A stretch of DNA of 64,000 nucleotides from Hsuehochloa calcarea. Its lineage: Eukaryota > Streptophyta > Magnoliopsida > Poales > Poaceae. The stretch lies in assembly GCA_036346395.1 (NCBI GenBank), contig CM070603.1, forward strand, positions 29,049,045-29,113,044. The letters run 5' to 3'. Within the stretch, counting starts at the first letter, position 1. Each line of letters opens with the position of its first letter. Shown here piece by piece: positions 13,465-24,784 of this stretch. Both the position numbers and the translations under genes were made by a program. The notes under the pieces are model-generated. The model made no database searches, was not told the DNA's origin, and saw only the letters and a list, made by a program, of their open reading frames with translations.

Positions 13465-14683
13465 AAATTGGAGCAAAAGGGTATCATCACCCCAAAGTTT
13501 GGTCACCGAGAGGAATCACCTGCAAGGAGAACAAGAAGCATAAACCAGGAATGACTCTCAGTCTCATATCAATCAATCAAGATCATGATATCATCAGTGA
13601 AGCTACCGGCGGATGTTGAGCTTTTGGCCATTCAGAGTCGCTGTCGCGCCATCTGTGGATGTCCATGACGGGATCCTCACGCTCACCTTTGCTGGTTGGG
13701 TGTCTCCCTGCATGTACGAGAAAGCAAAGAGAAAAAAAAATAACATCCTGATTCTTGAATCCAACAAGGGGGCCTGCATACCATGGCTGAAGGTGTTATT
13801 TCAGAAGTGACCTTTGCAGAAATGGAGAGTGAAACTTCAAAGTGAGAATCCGTGGAGAACAGCGGTTTGGCCTGCTGCTTGATGGTAAGGCCTGCCCCCT
13901 TCCAATAGAAAGTGCTCGGTATGTACTGGATGATGTAGAGCCCAGGTGTTTTTCCTTCCTCCAAGAAGTACATGGAATCCCCTAACTTTGAGAATGATTC
14001 TATCCCTGTCATCACAAACAGGAAGAATTCAGACACACACAACAAAAACAAGATTACTTTCACAAGTACTCAAGAGTTACCTGTCCCATAGCAGCACCAA
14101 AATGTGTTATTTGGACCTCCCCATCCGCCCGGGCCGTAGGGGGACATGCCGCTGACGCTCTTCGATCGCCCGGGGCCCATGGGAAGGAAATAGATCATGA
14201 CGCCAGGCTGCCTTCCCCTCTGGTTGCCCATGATCCCATTGATGAGTAACCTCTCGTAGTGGTCGGCGTACTTGACTTCTTTCGTCCACCTGAACAGGTT
14301 TTGCGAGACCTGCATCCAGCAGAGCAGGTTTCGGGATTGTTCTCTCTGTGTGAAATGTGATCAAAGACGAGGAATCGGCTTCACCTTGAGAAGGTTGTAG
14401 GTGGCGCAGGTCTCCTCGTTCGAGCTGATTTTGATCTCATCCACTAGTCGCTTTGGGTCATGCCTGGCGCGTACAGAGAACTTGAGTAGGGAGAATGCCA
14501 TGAAGCCCCAAAAAAAAGGAATATGGTGGTGGCTAAGTATTTATCGCTCACCAGTGTTCCGCAGTAGATGTGCCTCCTGTTGCGAATGTATGGGAGTTTA
14601 CAATGTCAAAGAAGAACGTTGCAATGTCCTGTGCCACAGGTTAGTTTTGTATTCAGTTCACTCAAGTTGACAAAAATACGGAG

Positions 14684-15240
14684 CATGCTTATTAAGGTGT
14701 TGCCGCAGCCGATGTCGAAGGCGTCGCCCCACCTTGTGTCACCCCGCCTTGCTACCTCCTCCCGTAGTTCCTCGTCGCGCAACTCCTCCCGGCTCCCCGT
14801 CGCGCAGCTCCTTGGTGCCTCCTCCCCGGCGCTGAGGGAGGAGGCGACGCGGGCGAAGGGGCGCGGAGGGAGAGGGAGAGCCGGAGAGAAAGAGCGGGAG
14901 GGGAGGCGGTGCGACGCGGTTCGGCGCTGCCGCTGAGGGAGGACCGGAGGCTGCGGCGCGGCCCAACACTGAGGGAGGATTGAGGAGGCGGCGCGGGCGA
15001 AGGGGCGAGGAGGAAGTGGTGTGAGCATGCGCTTGGCCAGGCAGGGGGGAAAAGAGGAGGCGAGGGCAGGCGGGATCTTCTTCGGCGAGAGAATCTAGAG
15101 CTACTGCTACTGCCGGGATCTTCTGCGGCCATTCTGCACTGTCGCCTTAGGATGTGTAAGGTGTCACCTCGCCTCGCGTTTTAGCGCTTAAAAGGTGCGA
15201 AGGAGGTGGGTCACCTCGCCTTACCGCCTTAATAACTATG
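14684..15240. mobile_element. GC-rich hAT-like non-autonomous element in GH127-B intron
   Basis: A 557-bp insertion in the intron between exons 5 and 6. The left end is CATGCTTATTAAGGTG and the right end reads, inverted, CATAGTTATTAAGGCG (13 of 16 match). It is flanked by 8-bp direct repeats ATACGGAG and ATATGGAG (7 of 8). The interior is very GC-rich, with a repeated CTGAGGGAGGA...GGGCGAAGGGGCG block, which resembles a captured first exon or promoter. The open frames inside have only low-complexity Pro/Arg/Ser content, and I call no gene. Confidence 0.6.
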
Positions 15241-16876
15241 ATATGGAGAGAAACTTGATAAATAACCCAACATGGTAGCGGGCAATCATAAATTAAATCT
15301 AATAGCGTTGTCCATCAAGGTGGGCGTCTCTTTGTTAACCATTCTAAATAACTTGTAAGTTACCTTGTAAAGATGGTCACCAACGACTTCATATCTCCTT
15401 TGCGCGCCGATTAGGACAGGAACATGCGTATTAACATGCAACCCCGATATGTCATCATCCTGAAAAGCAAAGATTGATATCACTTAATTGTTGCTACAAA
15501 AGACTGAAATCGGAAAATGAAGAAAAACACACACACAAAATGGAACTCTTAAGTACTGACATGAAGGCCGAGTGGTCCGAGGAAGCATTTTTTGTCGAAA
15601 AGATGGGCCATCGTCAAATGCTTCTGGTCTCTCTGCACGGAGGATACAAACAACTCTGTAAGAACAACGTATACCACAGTCGCGCATAGATTGGCACAAT
15701 CAGGTTGCTTAGCTGCAACGACGCTAAGATTACCGTTATCGTATAAAGCTGATACATGACATCGTTTCTTCACACGGTCACTGAAGTAATCAGTCATCCA
15801 CACCACCATCACAAGGCCTTTCGGGTTCCCAGCCAACGTGTACTGATCAAGAAGGCCTTGCATAATCTGTCAAAAAAACGAAAGCGTCACATCTCGCAAT
15901 TAACAACAACGACAGATGATAAACGATCTGACGGAAACGGATGAAATCAAATCGCATACCAGATTGAATCTTGGATGGAACAGAGAAAGACCGAATTGGT
16001 ATATACATACCTTGTGGATGGTGTAATACGGAGACCAGACATCGAAGAGCTGTTCGTACATGTCGAACAGTGTCTCGGGGTAAGCAGAGAGGTACCCCGT
16101 ACCCATTTTCTTCTGGCAGCTGTGGAGGATGTCCACCACCCTCGTCATCTTCTCCCTCAGGGTGTCGTTGTGCGCGCTCGCGCTCAGGTAGTGCCCTGCG
16201 AACAGACATGCGGATTTCTTGCTCAGATGGAGGAGATCAAAAGTGACTACAAGAAATGGATGGCGAATTTCGATCACCAGATGAGATGAGATGACCAGCT
16301 AGAAGTGACAAGTGGTAGAATCTGAAGCCTGAACCGACCTACGAAATGGCCGCGGAGTTGGCCGTTCGGCGCCTCCCACCCGCCGTAGGGTTTGCCGACG
16401 GTGGGAAGGCCGGCCTGCTGCCGGAAGGACCAGGCGAGGCGGTCGGGGTCGAGGTAGAGCAGGTACTCGAGGTTTGGTCTGCTGGCCGTGCCAGTACATG
16501 GAGCCGGGGTCGAGGCGGACGTCGTGCAGGGAGGCCTGGGACAGGATACCGGCCGGGCCCTGGTCGCCGTCGCCGCGCGTCAGGCTCCGGTAGAGCGCGA
16601 GCCAGTCGAACTCCGCCCTGGTGCCGAGCTTGCGCGGCAGGAGGGTCATCCACGTCGCCTCCTCCGTCGGGTTCAGGTGGGGCAGCACGTCCACGTGCCT
16701 GCCCTGGGTGCCGTTGGACAGCCGGTCCGTGCACAGGTGCAGCGCGACGGCGCCCTCCAAGAACGCCACGCACATCAGCAGCAGCAGCGGTGGCGGCAAT
16801 GCCTGAGCCATGCTTCGCGCCATTGATCAGTCCTACAAGTCTACAGGTGGCTCCAGTGGAAGAGGGAAAGGTCGTC

Positions 16877-16884
16877 TATATATA
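16877..16884 (-). promoter_or_regulatory. TATA box of GH127 copy B
   Basis: TATATATA on the minus strand, about 55 bp upstream of the ATG at 16823. This is the only strong TATA motif nearby and would give a short 5' UTR. It is a motif match only. Confidence 0.5.
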
Positions 16885-17847
16885 TGCATCAAGACGAGAG
16901 GAGTGAAGACGATCAGTAAGCAGGGGCGCGCGGAGCTACTATTCCAGTTATCCAACACGCAGCCAACAAACCACAACAAACTGCATCTGCATGGATTGGA
17001 TTGGATTGGAGAGAGAGAGAGAGAGAGAGATTTGGATTAGATTGATCCCTCCCTACTACACCTTTGTTTCGGTTGAAGGGAAGGATTAGTGCATATCTGG
17101 CTAAGCATGTTTCTTAACAAATTTGTACCAGAATTTCTCGCACAAAAACAAAATTTACCCAAAATTAATGTCAATCAATAATTTATTTGTGCACGATTGT
17201 GTTTTGCTGTAAGATCGAATAATTTTACTAGAATTAGTTGGGCATCCAAAACCTGAAATCCAATGCTTCACCAGGGCCGGTATCCCATGGGCCTCACAAG
17301 CAGCCAACAACCACCGTGGTTCGCAAAAAGTATACCAATTGTTACGGGAGGTGTGAGAGACGTGGGACCAAAACTCACGTGCCGTTGGCTTTGAGATGAG
17401 CGGGTGAGATTGAGCGAATGCCAACTTTTGCCTTCAAAACTTGGAAAGGAAGAGAATAAGAGAGCTTTTTTTAAAAAAGAATACATTTATATTAATATTA
17501 CATAAAATAGTAGCTCAAAAAAAACCTCTGATGCTGTTTGAAATGGCGATCGCACGATGTCGCTGCTTGAAAAGGCGATAGATGATGTGGAGCATGCCTG
17601 GTCCAGCGTAGGAAGAAGCAGCTATCTGTCGCTGTTTGAAACAACAACATAACTTTGTAGATTAAGTTGTTGTAGCTCCCCAGCATATCTCCATCTTAAA
17701 CTATTGTATTAACGTTGTGTGCACTCTCTATGACATGTAGCTTCAACCGTCGCATGAAGATAAGATGAATAACTCTACATCAACATGACATCATCGGATG
17801 TCATCGATTATTTTAGCAAATATATAATATCACCACACATGCCAACA

Positions 17848-18005
17848 CCATGATGAGGTCATCACACGTGTCAGCGTACTTAGCCAAAAAGTATATAATG
17901 ACATCATACGTGTCAGAAACCGATGATGTCATCGCACATGTCAGCATACTTAGCCAAAAAATATATTATGTCATCGTTTATGTCATCAAATATATGATGT
18001 CAACG
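17848..18005. repeat. Tandem repeat, about 77 bp, two copies
   Basis: Two adjacent units share the order GATGAGGTCATCACACGTGT / GATGATGTCATCGCACATGT, then CAGCGTACTTAGCC / CAGCATACTTAGCC, an A-run, and TATATAATGACATCA / ATATTATGTCATCG. Partial further units extend upstream (near 17785) and downstream. Confidence 0.65.
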
Positions 18006-18483
18006 CTTAGATCATCGTCTTTCTTGGACATCAAGTAAAGAGTTGTAAAGTTGAACTTTACAACTCGAGTTGAGTTATAACTCTAGTGGCAAACAACCTA
18101 CCATGTGGACATCCTTAGAACACACACATTGTCCCCTTCCCCAAATACCACTCCAACACCACTGGGCCAACCACCAGAGCTAGAGCCAAGCAAATGAATC
18201 AAGATGTTAATCTTTTCCTCAATGAGCTATGCATTGATTTCCATAATAATAGATTGCTACCTAATGCCTCTACTTTACTGGTTATAGGCAAAGAAAAATA
18301 TTCAACTACAACTTCAAGAACAAAAGAACCAAGACGAAGAAGATAGCCGAAAATCAACACAAGAAGAAGCAAACATCGGCCTGACCGAGAGGAAATCAAT
18401 CCCAATTTAATTGTTATCGAAAGGCGTGAAACAAACTAGCTTGCTTGCTACACAAAGAATACATTATATCTAGTCTGAACATT

Positions 18484-18892
18484 GTAGCAACCGACGTGAC
18501 GTAGCAACACCACACTGTAGCACCGACTCAAAATGTCAAAATGCTATACAAGGAGGGGTACCCCGTCCGCTGTAAATCAGAGTTGAAATTTCAGAAATAA
18601 ACTTCTTTGTTTTAGGTTTTGAGTGAAGTATTTCCACCCTTTAGAATTAGAAATTATCTGAAAGTTCTTGCCTCCGTCGTTCTTATGGTTGCCTCGGGGA
18701 TTGCTAGAACATGTTTATTCCACGTGAGTAGGTAGACAAAGGATCAAAGTGTGTGGTTGGGTGAATCGAATGTCGCATGTTGCCATAATAGATAGTTAGA
18801 TACAGTGGTTGGCGGTGCCATTCATCAGGTTGCACGGATCCAGTTATCTCCAATCCAACACCGTGAAGATCAGGCAACAAACCCTCGTGTTA
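18484..18892 (+). mobile_element. Probable 5' LTR end of a copia-type retrotransposon
   Basis: The sequence from TGTAGCAACC contains a TATA-poor region with GAGTTGAAATTTCAGAAATA, resembling the transcribed part of plant copia LTRs. It ends just before a primer-binding site at 18895. The start is a guess and no partner LTR is visible, because the element would run into the unreliable block from 19150. Confidence 0.35.
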
Positions 18893-18894
18893 GT

Positions 18895-18906
18895 TGGTAT
18901 TAGAGC
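18895..18906 (+). other. Primer-binding site (initiator tRNA-Met)
   Basis: TGGTATTAGAGC matches the usual plant retrotransposon PBS TGGTATCAGAGC at 11 of 12 positions, and GTGTTAGT precedes it at the LTR junction. It places the internal region of a plus-strand element to the right. Confidence 0.5.
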
Positions 18907-19149
18907 TCAAGGTTGACACGGTAGGATTTTACCCTTAGCTACTATATTTATTGTTTTCATTCCTAATAAAAAGGCACAAAAAAATTGAACCCTAGATCGA
19001 TATGAATTTCTTGTGAGTTCAGTTAGTTCTTGATCCATTGGATTACTTTGTTTAGGTGTTGATCATTGTTCCTTCGCGTAAACATTTGTGCCTAAATTTG
19101 CATTTCCAATCATGTTGTCTTGGGCTGCTAGGTGTGCAAGATATCTTCG

Positions 19150-22100
19150 AAGATTTGGGCCCAAGGGCCCTAACTGAATAAACCTCCCCAAAAAAGTTCC
19201 CCTTGGGCCCGAAAAAGATTTACCTTCCCCCCTTTCCCCCTTCCCCCCGCCGCTTTTTCTCCCCAATTCTCCCAAAAGGAATCCCACCTTGGGCTTCCCA
19301 CTTCAAAACCCCAACCCCAAAACCCCCAAGAAGGGGACAAAAACAAACCATCCCCCAAAAATGGGCCCCCCAAATGGGGCCCGCCCCGGTTTAAACCCCC
19401 CCTTTCCCGCCCCCTAAAACTTTTGGGTCCCCCCCCAAATGGTTTTCCAAAGCGGGGAAAACCCCCCCCAATTAAATTTTTCCCCCCCCAACACCCCTCC
19501 AATTCCCGCTCCAAGGGGTTCCCGACAACCCCAAAAACTTTCTTTGCCCCCCACCAAGGGCCCACCCAAGGGCCGCAAACCCAAAACCCCAAGGGTATTT
19601 TGGGCTTGGGGACAAAACCCCCAACCCTAAGTTTTCCCCCCCCCCTCCCCCCCCCAATGGGAAGCAATTTGGAAAATTTTGGGAAAACCCCTGGTTGGCC
19701 CAACACCCCCCTTCCTGGCCTGAAATCCCGGGGGTTTCGGGCCCCAACCCGAATTTGGACCCCGCCCAGTCCCCGGACGCGAACCCCGGGTCCCCCAATC
19801 CCGGGCCCCCCCCCAAGGCCTCCATTTTCCCCGAGGCCGGGCCCCCAAATTTGGGCCACGGGGGCCTCCCTTTCACCCCTGGCCATCCCCCAAATTTTCG
19901 GGATCCAAATTTGGGTTTTGCAAACTTTAAAACAGCAAGGGCACCAGGGGCCCTTTAAAACTTTTGGGTTTACCCCCCTTGGGGTTTGAAATGCCCCTTT
20001 TAAATTTGGGGCCCCAATTTCATTGGGATAAATTTTCCCCCCCCCATTAGGGGTGTTTCTCCCACCCACCCTTTATTCACCGACTTTCCCCCGGGGGGTC
20101 GCCAAAATAACCTACGCGTTCGGAAACTTTTTTTTGGCGGGGGCGCCCTTTAAACTTTTCCATTTTCCAACCATTTTTTAAAATTTTTAAATCCCCCGGG
20201 CCCCGGGTCCCCTTTCCGGTTTCTTCCCCTCCCCCTTTTCCAAAACCCGGGCCCCGCCAAGGGGATGGGAAACCCCGGGCCCCCAGGGCCCCAAGACCCT
20301 TCATTGCATCCTTTTAAAATGGGCCACCATTTAAAAGGGGACTCCAAAGTAACATTTCCCTTTTTACCTTTTTCTAGGTTTGATCCCCCTCGGGGTTTTT
20401 TTCCCAAATTTCTGGGCCAAATTTTTGGGGTTTTACCTGCCTTTCCCAAGGGCCTACCCCAAGGGGCCCAGAAAACCCCCATTGCGCCCAAAGCCCGGCC
20501 CGTTTTCCTTGAAAAAACGGGGGCCCCCTTTTTTCCGCCTTTCCCCCTTCCCTTTGTTGTTTGGTTTTGGTTTCCCCTCCCGGGGCTTCCTGGGACCCCT
20601 TTTTTAAAGAAACCCATCCCGCTTTAGTTCCCCAAACCAAAGGTTTCCCATTGGGGTTAAAAATTCCGTTTCTTTTAAAAAGGGCCCAAATTTTAAAAAA
20701 GGGTTTAGAAACCCCGTTGGGGCGATTTAAACCTTGGTCCAAACGGGCGGGGGCTGAAAGGCCCCGAAATTTTTTAAAAATTTTCCCGGGAAATCGTCAT
20801 AGGGCCCCCCCAAAACCCCCTTTCGAAATTTCCCGAGGTTTTTGGTCCCATCCCTTTATTTTCCCCTTTTTTTAAGGAACTTTAAAACCCCCAAAAAATT
20901 AAAAGAACCTTTTCCCCTTTTTTTTTTCCCCCGTGGGAAAGGGGAAAAAAGCCTTTCCCCCTTCCCCCCTACTTCCCCCCAAAACAGCAAGTTTTCTTGC
21001 CCAAAATGGGAAAGTTTCCCTGTATTCTCCTTTGGGGGACCCCCGGCCATTGGGCCCGCCACAAAGGGCCCATTCCCCCCCGGGGGTGGGAAACTTTTTA
21101 GTTTTTTAAAAAAGTTTTCCTTTCCCTTCCCTCAAATGGGGCCCCAAGGGGAACCCTTTTTTTTGCCCAAATAAATTTATCTCCAAATTTTCCCCCCCGG
21201 GGCTTCCCGCTAAATACCTCCCTTTTATTTAAACCCTCCCTTATTCTTTTTCTGGGGGTGCCCGTGGGGTTTCCTTTCAAATATCCCTTCTCCCTTTTGG
21301 GGAAACGGGCCAAAATTAATTATCTAAATTTTTTCCCTTTTGGGGCCCCAAAATTTAGGCCCCAAAGGCCCCCGGGGTCCTTCCCAAAGTGAGAAAACCC
21401 CGGAAACTTTAAAGGGCCGCCACAGCCTTTCCCAAATGCCCTTTCCCCAAAAAAGGGGTTTTACATTTTTTGGGGCCCTTAATTTCCACCCGGTCCCAAA
21501 ATAATTTTAAGTTTAAAATTTTTGGGAAATGTCTTTAACCTTTTGGGGCCTTCAGGTTCCAACCCCGAAAAACCGACAAAACCCACGGAAAATGGGTTTT
21601 GGGGCTCCCCCCCCAAACCCAAACCTTCCCATTCCCCTGTTTTTAAAATCCCTTTAAAGCATTTATTCATATTTACAAACTTCATTTTTTCAAAAACTTT
21701 CGATTATTCTTTATCATTTGGGGATTTGTTGAAATGAAAAAGCCCTCCAAATTCCCCCTTCCCTTTTAACGGGGAAACACCCAAAATTGTTTAAACCCGT
21801 TTAAAATTTTTTTAAAATTTACCTTTTTCTGTAACCCCTTTTAAAATTTTAAAAAAGGAAAATTGGGCCCCCAAAACCCCTCCCTTTCCCGGAAGCAAAA
21901 CCCAACTTCCCCAATTTTTTCCCTTGGCGCTTCCCGGGAATAAAACTGGAAAACCCTCAAATTTTTTAAAAAAACCCACTGGATTTATCTTTTAGGGGAA
22001 ACCCTTTAAAAGTTTGTGGGAAATTGGCGATCCCCGTGTTTTTCCTTTTAATTTATCGAAAATTTTTCCCTTTTGAAAAATTTTAAAACCAAATGGATTT

Positions 22101-23650
22101 CGGTCATTTGAATTTAAACCCCAAGAAAATGCCCTTTTTGTTTGAAAAACAAAACCCCCGGAAAATTTTATTTAAAATTTAAAAAAAAATTTTGGGGCCC
22201 CGAAATTTAAAAAATTTTTGAATAAATGAAAAACAAGAAAAAACCCCAGATTGCCAAAAAATTTTATTTCCCAAAAAAGAAAACCCACCCAAGGGGCCCA
22301 TTTTTTTTGAAACCCGGTTCTCCAAAATTTGAAAAAAAAACCCAAAAATTAACAAAGGGAAACCCAAAAGTTTAAAGAGAACCCTAATTTCTTATTCCAA
22401 AACCCAAATTTAAATGTCCCAAAGGATGTTGTAAACCCTTTTAAAAAATTTTTACCCATCAACCAAAAATTTGGGACAAAAAATTTTTAAGATTTCCACC
22501 CCGTTCCCTTTAACCGGGCCCCAAGCCCGGGGGCCCCCCGGCCCCAAATATCCAAACAAGGGTTTGGGCCCAAAATCTGCCAAACCCCAGATTGCCCCCC
22601 CCAAATTTATAGGCGCGCCAGGAAAAAGGCCCCCAAACATTGCCCATTTTTCCCCCGGAAAAACCCCGTTTTTCCCAACCCTTTAGGGGGCCCAAAAACA
22701 ACCCCCAAAGGGGCGCCTCCCGAAAGAAAAGGGGGGGGGAAAATCCGGAAAGGGGAGGCGGAAAAAAAAACCCCCAGACCCGGTCCCTCAAAAAGGGTGG
22801 GGTTTCTAATAAAAAGGGGGGGTTTTGGGTTGGGGGCCGTTCCCTTTTGGGTCCCGTTGCCGGGGAAATTAAAAGGGGTTAAAAATATGGGAAAACAAAG
22901 TTAAAGGCAAAATAGAATTTTAAAGCAAATTTTTTGGGGGGGTTGGCAAAAAAAAAGACCTTTCCCACATCAAACAAAAGGGCAAAGGGATTTTAACAAT
23001 TTTTCCCCCGGGTTTTGGGTCCCCCTTTGAGAAAAATTTGGGTTTCCCCAAATGCCCAAATCCCCCATTGGGTCTAAAATTGATACCCCCTTTGGTAAAT
23101 CCGGGCCCTCCCGTCTTTCCCGATAAAAGGGGGGAAAACCCCTTTCCCCCCCATCCCGCGGCCGGCGGGGCCCCGGGGGACCCAAGACAAGGGGACCCCC
23201 GCCCACCAGGGGGAGGCCGGGCTGCCGGGACCTTTCCCGGGCCCCCGGGCCCCACCCGGGCCGTTTGGGGGCCCCCTAGGTGGGCCTCGCCGGGGCCCCG
23301 AGAAAAAAAGGGGGGGGAGGGGGGAAAACCAGGGAGGAGGGCGGAAAACGGGCCCCCAAAGAGAGGGGCGGGGAAATTGGGCCCCCCTTTAGGGGGGGGG
23401 CGGGGGGGCCGGGGTTGGGCCCGGAAATAGGTAGAAAAACTTTCTGGAAAATTGGGAGGGGGAAAATTTTGGGGGGTTTGCCCCCGCTGGGAAGGGAAGG
23501 GGGAAAAATTTTTTTCCAGGGAAAAGGGGCACCGGGGGAGGGAGGGGGGGGGGGCCCCCCCCGAACCCAATTTCCCCGGGGAAAACCCATTTTTGGGGCC
23601 AAACCTAAAATTTTGGTATTCCCTTTTAAAGGGTTTTCCCGAAAAGGGGG
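19150..23650. other. Unreliable low-quality block, homopolymer-run sequence
   Basis: For 4.5 kb nearly every position lies in a run of two to eight identical bases (C and G runs dominate before 21000, then A/T runs, then G runs after 22700). Single-base alternation and CpG are rare. Long open frames occur on both strands at once, for example about 299 codons on the minus strand across 19170-20069, with Pro/Gly/Lys/Phe-rich translations matching no family. The edges are abrupt against normal sequence. This is how untrimmed low-quality base calls look. I annotate no genes here. Confidence 0.85.
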
Positions 23651-23659
23651 GATTACGCG

Positions 23660-24712
23660 CGGCGCGTAAGGCTCCACCATGTGGGCAAACACCAGGTCGC
23701 GGATCGTCGCCCATAATCCGACATCCTGCATGCATTGCACGGACAGTCCGTGCGACGCTACCGTGTTCACGAATATCGTGCAATGACTCAAACTTGTTGT
23801 GGAACAACGAGTAGCACCTCGCCGGTTTGTCCTTGGTCCAGCGTAACTGGGCGGTAGTCCACTGGTAGCCCATAGTGGGCCCGTCGATCAGGTCGTGCAA
23901 CTCAGGGTACAGGTGCACTGCTCTCCCGAAGGAGGGCCGTCCAACAGGGAAGTGCTCCCAACTCCACAGCTAGAGGAGCACGTAGCATATGACAAGGACT
24001 GGTTTCACACCGGTATCGCATCACGCAGCGTCACACAACCCCTTATATGTGGCGCAGATGACGAGTGAACTCCAACTGTACTGGGGCATCGCCCCAACCT
24101 CCACGTCAGCCAAAAACTCAGCAATGCAGACGAAGCTGGGGTACACCTAATCGCCCTATGTGGTGCGAAACAGAGCCGAACCTAAAAGATGAAGAAGGTA
24201 AGCGACGAGGTGCATTCTAACAATCTCGTCAGGTGCATTTGGTGGGCATTGACTGAAATTCCTCAGCTATGTCCGAGGAACACAACGGGTGCTTTGTCCG
24301 GGACAGGTATGTCGAACCGATCACCAAGCGGGCCTTTTAGTCCGCTAGTGGACGGCCTGGAACAAGTGGCTCACCCCTGATAGGGAGACTGGTCAAGAAT
24401 GAGACGTCCTGGAGAGTTATCGTCATCTCTCCCCACTGAAAGTGGAAGGTGTGCGTCTCGGGTCTCCATCTGTCGACAAGTGTCGACACCAGACTGTCGT
24501 CCAGGGTGAAGACGCTCCCGACAAAGAGCAACCTCGCAAGGGGCAACAAGCCCGTATCCCGAAGGATTGAGACGTAACGAGCGTCGATCTGTCAGTAATG
24601 CCTCTCAGACCAAAGCACGAGGGGTGGAGGGCCATCCGCATCCCCTGTGATCCATAACTTGCACATGTGATGCTCGTCATAGAAGGATTCTAATAGCTCC
24701 GATAGCGGCATG
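23660..24712 (-). pseudogene. Plant mobile domain (PMD, MAIN/PP7-long-form-like) gene remnant
   Basis: Read on the minus strand from ATG at 24712, the translation has PMD-type sequence: DDSLVSTLVDRWRPETHTFH, then WGEMTITLQDVSFLTSLPI. Further down come TMGYQWTTAQLRW and, in another frame, SVQCMQDVGLWATIRDLVFA and HMVEPYAPRV, the order seen in PMD proteins such as MAIN and the PP7 long-form homologues. An in-frame TGA follows SERHY near 24593, the frame breaks after 24337, and the 3' end runs into the low-quality block at 23650. PMD proteins are both cellular silencing factors and frequent transposon cargo. The LTR and PBS upstream on the same strand (26201-26215) favour a transposon-borne copy. 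Confidence 0.7.
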
Positions 24713-24784
24713 GCTTGTAAGAGATGAAAGACACAGATTATTAGTGAATATATTAATAATGACGATACATTACTAGAAATTAAA

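Larger units (their letters stand above)
9602..16823 (-). pseudogene. GH127 (DUF1680) copy B, disrupted tandem paralogue
   Basis: The exon plan matches copy A: 16339-16823, 16011-16195, 15734-15866, 15561-15632, 15364-15459, 14552-14628, 14385-14463, 14081-14309, 13812-14005, 13607-13707, a split exon 11 (13465-13519 and 10418-10448) and 9602-10322. It keeps the catalytic signatures GGTSTAEHW, NEETC and FWCCYGTG. Lesions: one extra base in a T run at 16473-16475 shifts exon 1; exon 2 lacks 18 bp in frame; exon 3 lacks 65 bp after FSDRVK; exons 10 and 11 are each out of phase by small deletions; a 3011-bp LTR interrupts exon 11; a TGA stands at 10434-10436 where copy A has Arg; exon 12 starts in the wrong frame and carries a 7-bp near-duplication (about 9848-9861). 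Single-base homopolymer differences could be sequencing errors; the LTR and the 65-bp deletion could not. Confidence 0.9.
16824..18480. other. Intergenic region upstream of GH127-B
   Basis: No gene is recognisable. A GA microsatellite of about ten repeats lies near 17008-17030, preceded by tandem ATTGG units. A tandem repeat at 17848-18005 is listed separately. The remainder is AT-rich and unremarkable. Confidence 0.5.

Noticed and set aside
19170..20069. A 299-codon open frame on the minus strand, with others of similar length overlapping it
   Set aside because: It lies in the low-quality run-stretched block; frames are open on both strands because stop codons are rare in such composition. 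The translation is Gly/Pro/Lys/Phe-rich with no domain.
22920..23918. A 332-codon open frame on the minus strand
   Set aside because: Only the first 85 or so residues (23660-23918) are PMD-like; the rest is read through the low-quality block and is not a real C-terminus.
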